Source of the DNA: Maritimibacter alkaliphilus HTCC2654
GTDB taxonomy: Bacteria; Pseudomonadota; Alphaproteobacteria; Rhodobacterales; Rhodobacteraceae
DNA length: 64,000 bases
Direction of reading: 5' to 3'
Assembly (NCBI RefSeq): GCF_000152805.1
Contig: NZ_CH902578.1
Coordinates: 2,659,263-2,723,262, forward strand
This document shows positions 28,941 through 41,045 of the stretch, piece after piece. The notes below the pieces were generated by a model, which was given only the letters and a program-made list of their open reading frames with translations, ran no database searches and had not been told where the DNA came from. The position numbers and the translations under genes were made by a program. The stretch's first letter is position 1. Every line of letters starts with the position of its first letter.

Positions 28941-31900
28941 ATGGCTATCATCGTTCAAGGTCACTTCGCATCGGGTATCGATGCGCTGGACATCGGGATC
29001 ACCGATCTTGAAATCGTGCCCAAAGGCTCCGGTCTGACGCTGTTCAGCCATTCAGGTCGGAACGGGGGTCTTGCAGGCTGGACTGTGTCGACCGGCATGG
29101 TCGGGCTTGTCGATCAGGTCGTCTATAACGCGGGTTGGATTTCCGGCACCGGGGATGTGATCGCGCTCGACGATGCGCCGGGAGGCGGGATCGAAGCGTT
29201 GTTCGGGTCGGTGACGACAGGTGCCCTGAGTGCCTATTCCGTCACGGATGCGGGGCAGGTCGGGACGATCTCATCCTATTCCGGCCTGAGAACAGATCTG
29301 GGGCGCATCACCGATCTTTCGGTCGGGATCGACAGCGTGGCCTTTGCCGATGCCTCGGGCGCATTCGGTTTCGCCGTTCGTGGCGGGTCCGGGGCGCTGT
29401 CTGGCATGACCGTGCTGTCCGACGACGAGGACATCCACCTTGCGCATGTCACGTCGGTTACGACGGCCACGGTCGGCGGCGCGCAGATCGTCATTGCCGG
29501 GGACGCTGGTGAGGACAGTGTCACCAGTTTCGTGACGACGGCGGGCACCCCAGTTCTTGCGGATACCGCAGGGCCGGAGGACGGCATCGGCATCATGGAC
29601 CCGACCGACATGCAGGTGGTCGAAGTCCTCGGGCAAAGCTACCTCGTGCTCGCATCGGCGCAGGGCATGAACGGTGCGCTCACGGTGTTTCACGTCGCAC
29701 CCGACGGCACGCTGACCCGCACGGATCATGTCACCGACAATCTGGACACCCGGTTCGGGGGCGTCACCGACATCGCCACGGTCGAACATGACGGCCGGGT
29801 CTACGTCGCCGCGGGCGGGGCGGATGATGGCGTTTCGCTTTTCGTCCTGCTGCCCGGCGGTCAGCTTCAATTCCTCGACGCGATCGAGAACACGTGGACG
29901 GATGGGGCAGGCGGGCAGGCCGCGCTCGCCGACGTGACGGCGATCTCGGGCGGGATCATCGCAGACACGCTCAACCTGTTCGTCGCGAGCGAAGAGGTAG
30001 GAGGGCTGACACGCTTGACCTATGACCTGTCGGATCAGGGCGGCCAGCAGCACCGCACGCAGACGTCCGGTGGGTCTCTTCTGGGGGGCGGGCTGGACGA
30101 CATACTGGTCAGTGGGGCCGGATCAGACACGATTTCGGCGGGAAATGGTGACGATACCCTCGTGGATGGGGCCGGGCTGGACATTCTGACGGGCGGTGCG
30201 GGCGCGGACGTTTTCGTGTTGCGGGACGACCGGACCGAAGACCGGATCATGGATTTCGACCCTGACGTCGATACGCTCGACCTGTCGTCATGGCCCTTCT
30301 TTTACGACCCGGCCGCCCTGACGGTCGTGCCGAACGCAAACGGCGCGGTCGTGACGTGGCGCGATGAGGTGCTGGTGCTCAGATCCTACGACGGCACTCC
30401 GCTGTCGGCCTCAGCCGTCCGTAATGCCGTGCGAAAGACGCCGGATCGCGCGATGGACCTGTCCGGTTACGACTTCCCGGAGTGGGACGGTGAACTGGAC
30501 GAAGAACCGGATATCGCGTTCGGCTACGACCTTGGCGACACGGATGGCGACGACCTGGTTACCGGCAGTTCCCGCTCCGAAATGATCGCGCTGTCCACGG
30601 GCGATGATGTGGTTCACGCGGGCGGAGGCAACGACCGGGTCGATGGCGGTGCCGGTCGCAAGACGATCTACCTCGACAACGGCGACGACATCTTCGACGA
30701 CAAGGATGCGAGCACGGCGCTCGACGGCGATGTCGTGCGCGGCGGTGCCGGGAACGACACGCTGCTCATGGGCCTCGGCGACGACGATGTCGATGGCGGA
30801 ACGGGGCGCGACCTGATCCGGGCCGGTGGCGGGAACGATACCGTGACGGGTGGCGCCGGGGCCGACGAGGCGTGGCTCGGCGCCGGGAACGACACCTATC
30901 TCGACGGCGACGACGAGGGCCCCAGCGACAATGACGTGGTCTACGGCGAGGACGGGGACGACACCATCACGACCGGCAACGGGGACGATCAGATCGACGG
31001 CGGCGATGGCGACGACCGGCTTGGGGGCCGGGCGGGTCATGACATCCTGTTCGGCGGCCGGGGCGCGGACATTCTGTGGGGCGCGTCCGGAAACGATCAG
31101 CTGCGCGGTGACGATGGCGATGACGAGATCTTCGGCGGGTCGGGCAGCGATCATCTGCTTGGCGGGGCCGGTATTGACCTGATGGAAGGTGGCAGCGGCG
31201 ACGACGTGGCGCACGGCGAAGACGGCGACGACACCATGTGGGGGCAGGACGGCGACGACCATTTCATCGGCGATGGCGGCGACGATCTGATCTACGGGGA
31301 CGGCGGTCGCGACCGGCTGGTCGGCGGCGATGGCGCGGACCTCGTTTATGGCGGCGATGGGGATGACGAGCTTCACGGTGAGGGCGGCTTCGACCGTCTG
31401 TTTGGCGGGGACGGCGATGACGTCATGTATGGCGGCGAGTTGCGCGACGTGCTGTGGGGCAGCAATGGCGACGACATTCTCTACGGCGGGGCATGGCACG
31501 ACATCCTCAAGGGGCATGGGCACGACGACAAGATTTACGGCGGCATCGGAATCGACGCCATCTGGGGCGGTTGGGGGAACGACACGCTCCGCGGAGGCTG
31601 GGGTGAAGACAGGATTTATGGCGAATCCGGCAACGACGTCATTCATGGCGACGGGATGAACGACTGGATCGACGGAGGCACGGGCTATGACCGCATCTAT
31701 GGCGGTGACGGTCACGACGTTGTTTTTGCCAGCGGCCACAACGACACCGTTTATGGCGGCGTCGGCATCGACAGGCTGCACGGCGGCTGGGGCAGTGACG
31801 TGATTTATGGCGAATGGGGCGTGGACCGTCTGTGGGGCGATTCCGGCAATGATCGGCTCTATGGCGGAGGTCTGAATGACTTCCTCTGGGGCGGAGACGG

Positions 31901-32357
31901 TGCTGACCGGATTTACGGTGGCACCCACAACGACATCCTGTTCGGAAACGGCCACGCGGACTATCTCGAAGGCGGTGTCGGCGTCGACAGGCTCTATGGG
32001 GGCTGGGGAAACGACACGCTGCGCGGGGGATGGGGTGCAGACCTTTTGCGCGGGGACAGTGTAAATGACCGCCTCTTCGGGGACGGCTTGAACGACAAGC
32101 TGGTCGGTGGGCTGGGGAATGACATCCTCTACGGTGGGTCGGGCGCGGACAGGTTCGAGTTCTGGCGCTGGGACGACCGGGACAAGGTGATGGATTTTTC
32201 GATGTCCGACCGGATCGTGCTGCACAACGTCGCGCGGTCCATGGTGTCGGTTCACACGTCGGGGGGGAGCACCTTCATCGAGTGGGGGAACGAACAGGTT
32301 GAATTGGTCGACTTCACCAATGGCGGTTTCGACAAGGGCGACATCATTTTCGACTGA
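28941..32357 (+). CDS. Large RTX protein with N-terminal beta-propeller-like region
   Basis: A 1,138-residue acidic protein with no Sec signal. Residues 1 to about 370 show repeated blades such as [14 protein letters not shown] and [14 protein letters not shown], suggesting a lactonase-like beta-propeller. A first small RTX block follows, then an ADVFVLRDD...[13 protein letters not shown] module of the kind usually found at the C-terminus of RTX proteins (about 430-460). After that comes a very long array of calcium-binding nonapeptides (GGxGxDxxx, about 530-1,070) with many Trp and Tyr, and a second such C-terminal module ([16 protein letters not shown]). Export by a type I system is expected, but no T1SS genes are in the window. 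ATG 28941 has a GGGGGTGG box; an upstream in-frame start at 28881 is less likely. Role (adhesin or matrix protein) is inferred. Confidence 0.85.
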   Translation: MAIIVQGHFASGIDALDIGITDLEIVPKGSGLTLFSHSGRNGGLAGWTVSTGMVGLVDQVVYNAGWISGTGDVIALDDAPGGGIEALFGSVTTGALSAYSVTDAGQVGTISSYSGLRTDLGRITDLSVGIDSVAFADASGAFGFAVRGGSGALSGMTVLSDDEDIHLAHVTSVTTATVGGAQIVIAGDAGEDSVTSFVTTAGTPVLADTAGPEDGIGIMDPTDMQVVEVLGQSYLVLASAQGMNGALTVFHVAPDGTLTRTDHVTDNLDTRFGGVTDIATVEHDGRVYVAAGGADDGVSLFVLLPGGQLQFLDAIENTWTDGAGGQAALADVTAISGGIIADTLNLFVASEEVGGLTRLTYDLSDQGGQQHRTQTSGGSLLGGGLDDILVSGAGSDTISAGNGDDTLVDGAGLDILTGGAGADVFVLRDDRTEDRIMDFDPDVDTLDLSSWPFFYDPAALTVVPNANGAVVTWRDEVLVLRSYDGTPLSASAVRNAVRKTPDRAMDLSGYDFPEWDGELDEEPDIAFGYDLGDTDGDDLVTGSSRSEMIALSTGDDVVHAGGGNDRVDGGAGRKTIYLDNGDDIFDDKDASTALDGDVVRGGAGNDTLLMGLGDDDVDGGTGRDLIRAGGGNDTVTGGAGADEAWLGAGNDTYLDGDDEGPSDNDVVYGEDGDDTITTGNGDDQIDGGDGDDRLGGRAGHDILFGGRGADILWGASGNDQLRGDDGDDEIFGGSGSDHLLGGAGIDLMEGGSGDDVAHGEDGDDTMWGQDGDDHFIGDGGDDLIYGDGGRDRLVGGDGADLVYGGDGDDELHGEGGFDRLFGGDGDDVMYGGELRDVLWGSNGDDILYGGAWHDILKGHGHDDKIYGGIGIDAIWGGWGNDTLRGGWGEDRIYGESGNDVIHGDGMNDWIDGGTGYDRIYGGDGHDVVFASGHNDTVYGGVGIDRLHGGWGSDVIYGEWGVDRLWGDSGNDRLYGGGLNDFLWGGDGADRIYGGTHNDILFGNGHADYLEGGVGVDRLYGGWGNDTLRGGWGADLLRGDSVNDRLFGDGLNDKLVGGLGNDILYGGSGADRFEFWRWDDRDKVMDFSMSDRIVLHNVARSMVSVHTSGGSTFIEWGNEQVELVDFTNGGFDKGDIIFD

Positions 32358-32361
32358 TGGC

Positions 32362-34218
32362 TCACGGGCCGATCAACACAGCGTCCATAAGGTCGGCGAG
32401 GTCGAAATCCCCTTCGAGAAAGACCGTGTGCCATGCGTCGAAGACGATACGAACGCCGCCAGCCTCGGCCACGGCGGATGCAACGACCAGATCGACGGAG
32501 TCGACGAGTTCCCGTCCAATCTCAAGTCGGTCGCGCGCCGGACGAAAATCGGTGATGGTATCGTGCCCGTCGCCCTGCCGGAAAACGAAGGTGTCGGCGC
32601 CGAACCCAAGCGTGACCGTATCGTCGCCCGCACCGCCACGAACGCGATCACCGCCGGGACCGGCAATTATCAGATCGTCCCCCGTGCCCCCGTCGATGTC
32701 GTCCCGACCCTTGCGACCCCAAAGGATGTCGTTTCCCGCGCCCCCCGATATCCGGTCGTTTCCGCGCCCGGCATAGATCGAATCGTCTCCGGGGCCGCCG
32801 GTGACGGCATCGTCGCCTCGCCCGGCGGAAATCCAGTCTTCGCCGTCTCCGCCCTCGACGGTGTCAGCGCCGCGGTGCGCGATGATCCGGTCGGCACCTT
32901 CGCCGCCCCGAACCAGATCGTTGCCGCGACCGGACATCAGGGCATTGTTCGCGTCGTTCCCGATGAGCACGTCGTTTCCGGTTCCCGTCCTCGCGTTTTC
33001 GATCAGAACGCCCTGCGCGATGGTGAAGCCGCCCGCGACCGAACGGGCAGCGGACAGGAAGCCGCCACCGCCCGGCCCATAGTCCAAGGTCGCGGGCCTC
33101 AGGTCGATGATGGCGTCGCGCAGCCCGGCATACCGGATCGTATCGGTGCCGCCCGTGTCCCAGATTGATCGCCAGCCGGTCCCGATCTGATTGAGGTCCG
33201 GAAGGTCGTAGATGTCGTCGCCGTCGGCGGTCGCAAGGTTCGCGCCGTACATCGATTGCAGCGCGGCAATGTCCAAAGCCATCGGCCCGGTCTGGTAGCC
33301 CCAGCCGCCGGAGAGCGCGGCGAAACTCCCCCAATCTCCCTCGTTCCAGCCGAAGTTGTAGGACATCGTTGTGTAGATGCCCTGATTCAGGCCAGCCGTT
33401 CCGTAATCTCCGAACGCGACCGCCACCCCGTCCATCACCGTCGAAGTGCCGCCGGTGTCATGCGGGTGCGACAGGCCAAGACCATGCAGAACCTCATGGA
33501 TCAGGATCGCCTGGGTCAATGTGCCCGGAACAAGCGCGCTTCTGTCCCAGCGTTCGCCGTTCAGGTTGCCGTGGCCGGCACTGGCTTCGCCCGGCGGATG
33601 GAAGTAGCCCAGAAGGTTATGAACCGCGAGTTCGTCGTCATCGAGACCGAAAAGGAAATTTGCGCTCGTCGGGTCATCGACGCGCGTGAACGTCAGATTG
33701 GTGACCGCTTCGATGGCGCCGAAGGCCTGCATCGCCCGTGTGATCTGGTCTGCGCTCCACCCTTCCGAAGTGATCCCGTCCACCTCGACCCCCGCCCCGG
33801 CGAAACAGACGGTGATCGCATTGGTCGGAACCTGCGTTCCCCAAAGGATCGACGCGACGGGGGAGTTGGCGAGGGACGAGACGTTCAGAACGTATTGCCC
33901 GGTCACGGCGCCCGAGGCGTAGGCATCGACGAAAAAGGTTGCGCTTTCCTTGGCCGTGTACGTGATCCGGGCGTTGAGGTTCTCGGCGCTCATGTCGAGG
34001 TTCAGGTCGATCAGGTGTCCTGAGGCGTCGTACAGGTCGAGGATCGGGTCGCTCACCCCGCTCTCGGCCGCACCGCGCAGCGTGATCGTCACCGTCTGGC
34101 CGGCGTCCAGGTCGAGCCTGTACCAGTCTTCGTCAAAGACCGTTTCCGAGACCCCGATGCGGGTCTCGCCGACCGCAATCGTTGCCGTCGTGCGCGGATT
34201 CCCAGCAATGTCCGGCAT
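32362..34218 (-). CDS. Serralysin-like RTX zinc metalloprotease (M10 family) with PPC-like N-terminus
   Basis: A 618-residue secreted protease. Residues 20-115 resemble a bacterial pre-peptidase (PPC) domain (DEDWYRLDLDAGQTVTI). The catalytic domain has the metzincin motif HEVLHGLGLSHP (His241, Glu242, His245, His251) and the Met-turn TTMSYNFG (Met285). RTX nonapeptides begin near residue 410, and a C-terminal ADTFVFRQGDGHDTITDF module acts as a type I secretion signal. ATG 34218 follows GGTGGGG; an in-frame GTG lies 12 bases upstream. It is convergent with the propeller/RTX gene with only 4 bp between the stops. Extracellular proteolysis, possibly of surface proteins, is the likely role. Confidence 0.92.
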   Translation of the reverse strand: MPDIAGNPRTTATIAVGETRIGVSETVFDEDWYRLDLDAGQTVTITLRGAAESGVSDPILDLYDASGHLIDLNLDMSAENLNARITYTAKESATFFVDAYASGAVTGQYVLNVSSLANSPVASILWGTQVPTNAITVCFAGAGVEVDGITSEGWSADQITRAMQAFGAIEAVTNLTFTRVDDPTSANFLFGLDDDELAVHNLLGYFHPPGEASAGHGNLNGERWDRSALVPGTLTQAILIHEVLHGLGLSHPHDTGGTSTVMDGVAVAFGDYGTAGLNQGIYTTMSYNFGWNEGDWGSFAALSGGWGYQTGPMALDIAALQSMYGANLATADGDDIYDLPDLNQIGTGWRSIWDTGGTDTIRYAGLRDAIIDLRPATLDYGPGGGGFLSAARSVAGGFTIAQGVLIENARTGTGNDVLIGNDANNALMSGRGNDLVRGGEGADRIIAHRGADTVEGGDGEDWISAGRGDDAVTGGPGDDSIYAGRGNDRISGGAGNDILWGRKGRDDIDGGTGDDLIIAGPGGDRVRGGAGDDTVTLGFGADTFVFRQGDGHDTITDFRPARDRLEIGRELVDSVDLVVASAVAEAGGVRIVFDAWHTVFLEGDFDLADLMDAVLIGP

Positions 34219-34311
34219 GGCACACCCCACCAGCGAAGCCCCCGCTCCGCCTGCGAAATTAACCGGGCATTAAGCTCAAATGGGAGTAAAACCGGAACGA
34301 TTGGTAAACGG

Positions 34312-36446
<2,135 letters not shown>

Positions 36447-36449
36447 CAC

Positions 36450-37532
36450 TCACACGCCGACCGCATCCCGTGCCACCGACACGGCCTTCAGGATCGCGAA
36501 CAGCGGCTGCCCGGCTTTCAATCCCATCGCATCGACCGACCGTCGCGTAACCCGCGCGAGGATCAGGTTGCCGCCCGCGTCGAGTTGCACGAGCGCGCCG
36601 GGTCCATCGCCCATCCGGATATCGCGCACGGTCGCGGGCAGGACGTTGAGGGCGGAAATGCCCTCGGGTCGGTCGAGGGCGAGCATGACGTCCTGCGCCT
36701 CGATATGAACCCGAAGCGCATCGCCGGTTTGACGCGCCACCTGCGGGATCAGCAATCGAAGACCGCCCGCGTCGAGCTCCGTCAGTCCGTCGGCGTGCTG
36801 CGCGAGCACGACCGCTTCCAGCATCGCGCCCGCCGCTCCGGGGCCGAGGGGCGTGATCTGCGGGTCCGCCATGACCTCACCTGCGGGACCCACGCGTTTC
36901 ACTCGGCCGTTTTCGAGAACCACGATGGTCGTGGCGAGGCGCGCGACCTCGGCGGCCGCATGGCTCACGTACAGGATAGGGATGTCGAAGGTGTCGCGAA
37001 GCCGTTCGAAATAGGGCAGAATCTCCGCCTTCCGGTCCTCGTCCAACGCGGCGAGGGGTTCGTCGGCCAATAGCATCCTCGGGGCCGAGAAAAGCGCGCG
37101 CCCGATGGCGACACGCTGCTTTTCACCGCCCGACAACGTGCCGGGGCGACGATCGAGCATCCCGCCGAGTCCGAGCATGTCGATCACTTTGTCGCGGTCC
37201 ACGGGCGCAGCATCCTTGGGCGCGAAACGCGCGCCATAGCCGAGGTTCTTCGCCACAGTGAGGTGGGGAAACAGCCGCGCATCTTGGAACACATAGCCCA
37301 GACGCCGCCGATGCGGCTGAAGCCACGTTCCGGTGTCAGTATCCATCAGGACCGTGCCGTCGACCTCGATCCGGCCCGTTTCGGGTCTGGTCAGGCCGGC
37401 GATTGCGTTGATGACACTCGTCTTTCCGGAACCCGACCGTCCGAACAGGACGGTGACGCCCGCCGGGGCCTCGAACGTCGCGTCGAGGGTGAAGCTTTCA
37501 AGCCGCTGGCTTATGCGCACCGAAAGCGTCAT
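36450..37532 (-). CDS. modC: Molybdate ABC transporter ATP-binding protein
   Basis: A 360-residue ATPase energising molybdate import. It has Walker A GRSGSGKTS, a Q-loop, the signature LSGGEKQR, Walker B MLLADEPLAALD and the switch SHAAAEV. The C-terminal ~70 residues form a TOBE/MOP domain (ALNVLPATVRDIRMGDGPG) that binds oxyanion, as in ModC. It overlaps modB by 4 bp and is last in the modE-modA-modB-modC series. Confidence 0.96.
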   Translation of the reverse strand: MTLSVRISQRLESFTLDATFEAPAGVTVLFGRSGSGKTSVINAIAGLTRPETGRIEVDGTVLMDTDTGTWLQPHRRRLGYVFQDARLFPHLTVAKNLGYGARFAPKDAAPVDRDKVIDMLGLGGMLDRRPGTLSGGEKQRVAIGRALFSAPRMLLADEPLAALDEDRKAEILPYFERLRDTFDIPILYVSHAAAEVARLATTIVVLENGRVKRVGPAGEVMADPQITPLGPGAAGAMLEAVVLAQHADGLTELDAGGLRLLIPQVARQTGDALRVHIEAQDVMLALDRPEGISALNVLPATVRDIRMGDGPGALVQLDAGGNLILARVTRRSVDAMGLKAGQPLFAILKAVSVARDAVGV

Positions 37533-38221
37533 CCGCGAACCCTTCGGGCGATGCGCTGGGCGGCGATCTCGGACAGGACGAGCGCGAGCATGGCGATGGC
37601 GACCGATATGATGACCAGACGGATTGCGGCGCTTTCACTTCCCGGCACCTGAAGGAAGGCGTAGATCGCGCTGGGCAGGGTCTGGGTCTGGCCGGGGATA
37701 TTCGAGACGAAGGTGATGGTCGCCCCGAATTCCCCCATCGCCTTGGCGAAGGCGAGAATGGCCCCGGCAAGGATGCCGGGCAGGATCAACGGCAGAGTGA
37801 CCGTGACGAAGACCCATCCCTTTGGCGCCCCAAGCGTGGCGGCGGCCTGTTCCAGCTTGGGGTCGACGGCTTCGATCGACAGCCGTATCGCGCGCACCAG
37901 AAGGGGAAACGCCATGATCCCGGCCGCAAGCGCCGCACCGGTCCAGCGAAAGGCGAAGACGATCCCGAGGGGCTCCAGAACCGACCCGACGGGCCCCGTC
38001 TTGCCGAAGGTCAGAAGCAGCAGGTACCCGGTCACGACAGGCGGCAGGATCAACGGCAGATGCACCAGACCGTTCAGAATCTGACGCCCCGGAAACTCCC
38101 ACCGGGCCAGCGCGAAGGCGATGAACAGCCCCGGCGGCAGCGCGGCGAGGGTGGCCCAGACCGCGACCTTCAAAGACAGCGCGATCGCCTGCCACTCTGC
38201 CGGACCAAGCCACGTCGTCAT
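37529..38221 (-). CDS. modB: Molybdate ABC transporter permease
   Basis: A 230-residue inner-membrane permease with about five to six hydrophobic segments and the EAA-like cytoplasmic loop (EQAAATLGAPKGWVFVTVTLPLILPGI) that contacts ModC. The LPPVVTGYLLL segment and the overall length are typical of ModB. It starts one base after the modA stop codon ends and overlaps modC by 4 bp, indicating one transcript. Confidence 0.95.
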   Translation of the reverse strand: MTTWLGPAEWQAIALSLKVAVWATLAALPPGLFIAFALARWEFPGRQILNGLVHLPLILPPVVTGYLLLLTFGKTGPVGSVLEPLGIVFAFRWTGAALAAGIMAFPLLVRAIRLSIEAVDPKLEQAAATLGAPKGWVFVTVTLPLILPGILAGAILAFAKAMGEFGATITFVSNIPGQTQTLPSAIYAFLQVPGSESAAIRLVIISVAIAMLALVLSEIAAQRIARRVRG

Positions 38222-38222
38222 G

Positions 38223-38972
38223 TCAGTCCGGTATCATGGCAAAGCCTGCCGCCGTGAACACGCCGCGTGCTTCTGGTCCTTGCAGGAAGGCAAGAAACTC
38301 GTCGTTCAGCGGGTTGTTCGACGCCTCGACGGCAGCGGCGGGGTAGACGATCCGGGGATGCGTGTCCGCTGGAAATGTCCCGATCACGCCCACGCGAGGC
38401 TCTGCCTTTGCATCCGTCGCATAGACGATACCCAAGGGCGCTTCGCCGGTCGCGACCAGCGTCAGGGCGGTTCGCACGTTGTCGGTCTGGGCTACCTGAT
38501 CCTCGACCGTATCCCAAAGACCAAGGGCGGACAGCGCGGTCTTGCCGTAGATGCCGGCGGGAACCGCATCGACCAGCGCCATGGCAAGAAACCCGCCGTC
38601 CAAACGCTGCATCAGGTCGAAATCAGTGTCTATTTCAGCCGGAGTCTGGGGTCCGGTGCCGATCAAAACGAGGCTGTTTTCAAGCAGGTCGACTTTGCTA
38701 TCCGGGTCGATGGCGCCCATCTCGATCAATCGGTTCATCCAGTCACGGTTCGCTGACAAAAAAATGTCGGCGGGCGCACCCAGTTCGATCTGGCGCGCGA
38801 GGACCGAAGACCCGGCGAAGGAAACCACGACCTCATGCCCCGTCGATTCCTCGAATTCCGCCCCGATGTCTTCCAGCACGTCACCAAGGCTCGCCGCCGC
38901 GAAAACGGTGATTTGTCCGGCAGAGGCCGGTGCCGTGAGCAGGAAAAGGCAAAGCAGGGCGGATCGGATCAT
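38223..38972 (-). CDS. modA: Molybdate-binding periplasmic protein
   Basis: A 249-residue substrate-binding protein with a signal peptide (LLCLFLLTAPASAGQ). The mature protein starts ITVFAAASLGDVLEDI, the classic ModA N-terminus, and contains the oxyanion-site serine region FAGSSVLARQIELGAPADIF. ATG 38972 has a GTGAGGAT ribosome binding site. A perfect palindrome lies 17 bp upstream and is the likely ModE target. Confidence 0.95.
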   Translation of the reverse strand: MIRSALLCLFLLTAPASAGQITVFAAASLGDVLEDIGAEFEESTGHEVVVSFAGSSVLARQIELGAPADIFLSANRDWMNRLIEMGAIDPDSKVDLLENSLVLIGTGPQTPAEIDTDFDLMQRLDGGFLAMALVDAVPAGIYGKTALSALGLWDTVEDQVAQTDNVRTALTLVATGEAPLGIVYATDAKAEPRVGVIGTFPADTHPRIVYPAAAVEASNNPLNDEFLAFLQGPEARGVFTAAGFAMIPD

Positions 38973-38988
38973 CGTGATCCTCACTTTG

Positions 38989-39010
38989 GATATGTTCACT
39001 GAAACATATC
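38989..39010. promoter_or_regulatory. Candidate Mo-box (ModE operator) before modA
   Basis: A perfect inverted repeat, GATATGTT-N6-AACATATC, lies between the modE-like gene and the modA start. Arm length, six-base spacer and an AT-rich TATGTT half-site resemble the ModE/MopA binding sites of Enterobacteria and Rhodobacter. The position predicts repression of modABC when molybdate is sufficient. Confidence 0.7.
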
Positions 39011-39036
39011 GCAACTCAAACACCCTGCGACAAGCG

Positions 39037-39408
39037 TCAAGTTTCATCGGACGTATCGCGCAGAAGCGATGCGATGGCCGCGATTTCGCCTGTCCCGGCT
39101 TCTCGGGACTTGGCCTCCAACGCGCGGTAATGGGTCAGGACCGCCAGCCCGGTTTCGGTCAACGAAGCCCCACCGCCGCGTGCCCCGCCGCGCGCACTGT
39201 CCACCAGTGGTTCGCGAAACGCGCCGTTCATCTCGTCGACAAGGGACCACGCCCGTTTGTAGCTCATCGACATGGCGCGCCCCGCCGCCGAGATGGAGCC
39301 GGTGTCGCGGATCGCCGCAAGCAGGTCGGCCTTTCCCGGTCCGATCATCGCGCCCCCGGCGAAGAACAGACGCAAGCGCAGGCGCGGGTCGTCATCATTC
39401 GGCATCAT
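39037..39408 (-). CDS. modE: Short ModE-type regulator (winged HTH only)
   Basis: A 123-residue protein that corresponds to the N-terminal DNA-binding half of ModE: GPGKADLLAAIRDTGSISAAGRAMSMSYKRAWSLVDEMN is the ModE/LysR winged-helix signature, followed by the G-G-x-x-G-G-G-A-x-L-T wing. The C-terminal TOBE/MOP molybdate-sensing domains of full ModE are absent. It lies upstream of modABC on the same strand with 64 bp between, and likely controls it. How it would sense molybdate without MOP domains is open; the metal may be sensed via a partner or by a separate Mop protein. ATG 39408 was chosen (AGGA box); 39405 and 39414 are alternatives. Confidence 0.85.
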   Translation of the reverse strand: MMPNDDDPRLRLRLFFAGGAMIGPGKADLLAAIRDTGSISAAGRAMSMSYKRAWSLVDEMNGAFREPLVDSARGGARGGGASLTETGLAVLTHYRALEAKSREAGTGEIAAIASLLRDTSDET

Positions 39409-39548
39409 TTGCATCCTATGGCAGGTCGAACATGGCGCTGGCAAGAAAGCCGAGGGCGGGATCACACCCAATTCTCGCCATATGATTGCTTGAGTAGGGT
39501 GCAAGCCTTGGTCATGTTGGAACGAGCAAGAAGAACAAGGGCTTGGAC

Positions 39549-40991
39549 ATGAAACCCACCTCGATCACGCCGGTATTGCTTTGCGGAGGCTCGGGAACGC
39601 GCCTTTGGCCCCTGTCGCGCAAGAGCTACCCCAAGCAATTCGTGCCGCTGGTGGGCGAGACGACGTTGTTTCAGGCCTCGGCGCAGCGCCTTTCGGGTGG
39701 GACCGGAAAGCTGGCCTTCGACAAGCCCATCGTGGTGACCAATTCCGACTTCCGGTTCATCGTGACCGAACAGCTTGCAGGCGTCGCCATCGACCCGGGC
39801 GCGATCCTGATCGAGCCGGAGGGGCGCAACACGGCGCCCGCCGTCCTCGCCGCCGCGCTTCAGATCGCGCGGACCGATCCCGAAGGTGTCATGCTGGTCG
39901 CGCCATCGGACCACGTCGTGCCGGATGTCGCGGCATTCCACGCCTCGGTCGAAGCCGGATTGGCGGCGATCAGTCAAGGAGAGCTTGTTACGTTCGGCAT
40001 CACGCCGACCCGCCCGGAAACTGGCTACGGCTACCTTGAACTGTCGGAAAAGCCCGACGGATCGGGGTCGCCCGTCAAGCTTTCCAAATTCATCGAAAAG
40101 CCCGATGAGAAACGGGCGGAAGAGCTTGTTGCGGCCGGAACCTACCTGTGGAACGCGGGCATCTTTCTTTTGCGCGTGTCCGACATCATTTCGGCGTTCG
40201 AGGCCCATGCCGCAGGCCTCGTCGCCCCGGTGAGCCGTGCCCTGGACGAATCCGAAGTCGATCTGGGGTTCATCCGGCTTGCGCCCGGCCCGTGGGCGGA
40301 GGCCGAGGATATCTCCATCGACTATGCCGTGATGGAGCGCGCAAGCAATCTGTCGGTCGTCCCGTTCGCCGCCGCGTGGTCCGATCTCGGCGGTTGGGAT
40401 GCGGTCTGGCGCGAAGAAGGGCCGGATGCGACGGGTGTCGTCACATCGGGGCCGGCCACGGCGATCGACTGCACCAATTCGCTTTTGCGGTCCGAAAGCG
40501 AACGGTTGCAGGTGGTGGGCATCGGGCTCGACAACATCATGGCGGTCGCGACACCCGACGCGGTTCTCGTCGCCGATATGAGCCGGGCGCAAGACGTCAA
40601 ACTCGCCGTCGAGGCGCTCAAAGCAAAGGGCGCGGCGCAGGCGACCGATTTTCCCAAAGATCACCGCCCATGGGGCTGGTTCGAGAGCATCGTGGTCGGC
40701 CAGCGGTTCCAGGTGAAGCGCATACTCGTCCATCCGGGCGCGTCGCTGTCGCTTCAAAGCCACTTCCACCGATCCGAACACTGGATCGTGGTCGAGGGAA
40801 CAGCGAAGGTCACGGTGGACGACGAAGTGAAACTCGTAACCGAGAACGAAAGCGTCTACATCCCGCTTGGCGCGGTGCACCGGATGGAGAATCCGGGCCG
40901 CGTGCCGATGGTTCTGATCGAGGTTCAGACCGGCGCCTATGTCGGCGAGGACGACATCGTGCGGTATGAGGATATCTACGCCCGGACCTAG
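39549..40991 (+). CDS. manC: Mannose-1-phosphate guanylyltransferase / mannose-6-phosphate isomerase
   Basis: A 480-residue bifunctional enzyme supplying GDP-mannose for exopolysaccharide or capsule. The nucleotidyltransferase domain opens with LLCGGSGTRLWPLSRK and includes EPEGRNTAPA and FIEKPDE. The C-terminal cupin isomerase domain has RPWGWFE, LHPGxSLSLQSHxHRxEHWIVVEGTA-type residues (here HPGASLSLQSHFHRSEHW) and ends with the metal-site EVQTGAYVGEDDIVR. ATG 39549 is used; TTG 39543 is in frame. It is divergent from modE. It fits with the capsule exporter and Glf in the same window. Confidence 0.94.
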   Translation: MKPTSITPVLLCGGSGTRLWPLSRKSYPKQFVPLVGETTLFQASAQRLSGGTGKLAFDKPIVVTNSDFRFIVTEQLAGVAIDPGAILIEPEGRNTAPAVLAAALQIARTDPEGVMLVAPSDHVVPDVAAFHASVEAGLAAISQGELVTFGITPTRPETGYGYLELSEKPDGSGSPVKLSKFIEKPDEKRAEELVAAGTYLWNAGIFLLRVSDIISAFEAHAAGLVAPVSRALDESEVDLGFIRLAPGPWAEAEDISIDYAVMERASNLSVVPFAAAWSDLGGWDAVWREEGPDATGVVTSGPATAIDCTNSLLRSESERLQVVGIGLDNIMAVATPDAVLVADMSRAQDVKLAVEALKAKGAAQATDFPKDHRPWGWFESIVVGQRFQVKRILVHPGASLSLQSHFHRSEHWIVVEGTAKVTVDDEVKLVTENESVYIPLGAVHRMENPGRVPMVLIEVQTGAYVGEDDIVRYEDIYART

Positions 40992-41045
40992 CCGAACTTT
41001 GAGGTGTGGTCCCGCGTTGGGACCGGAACACGCGCGAGGGACAGG

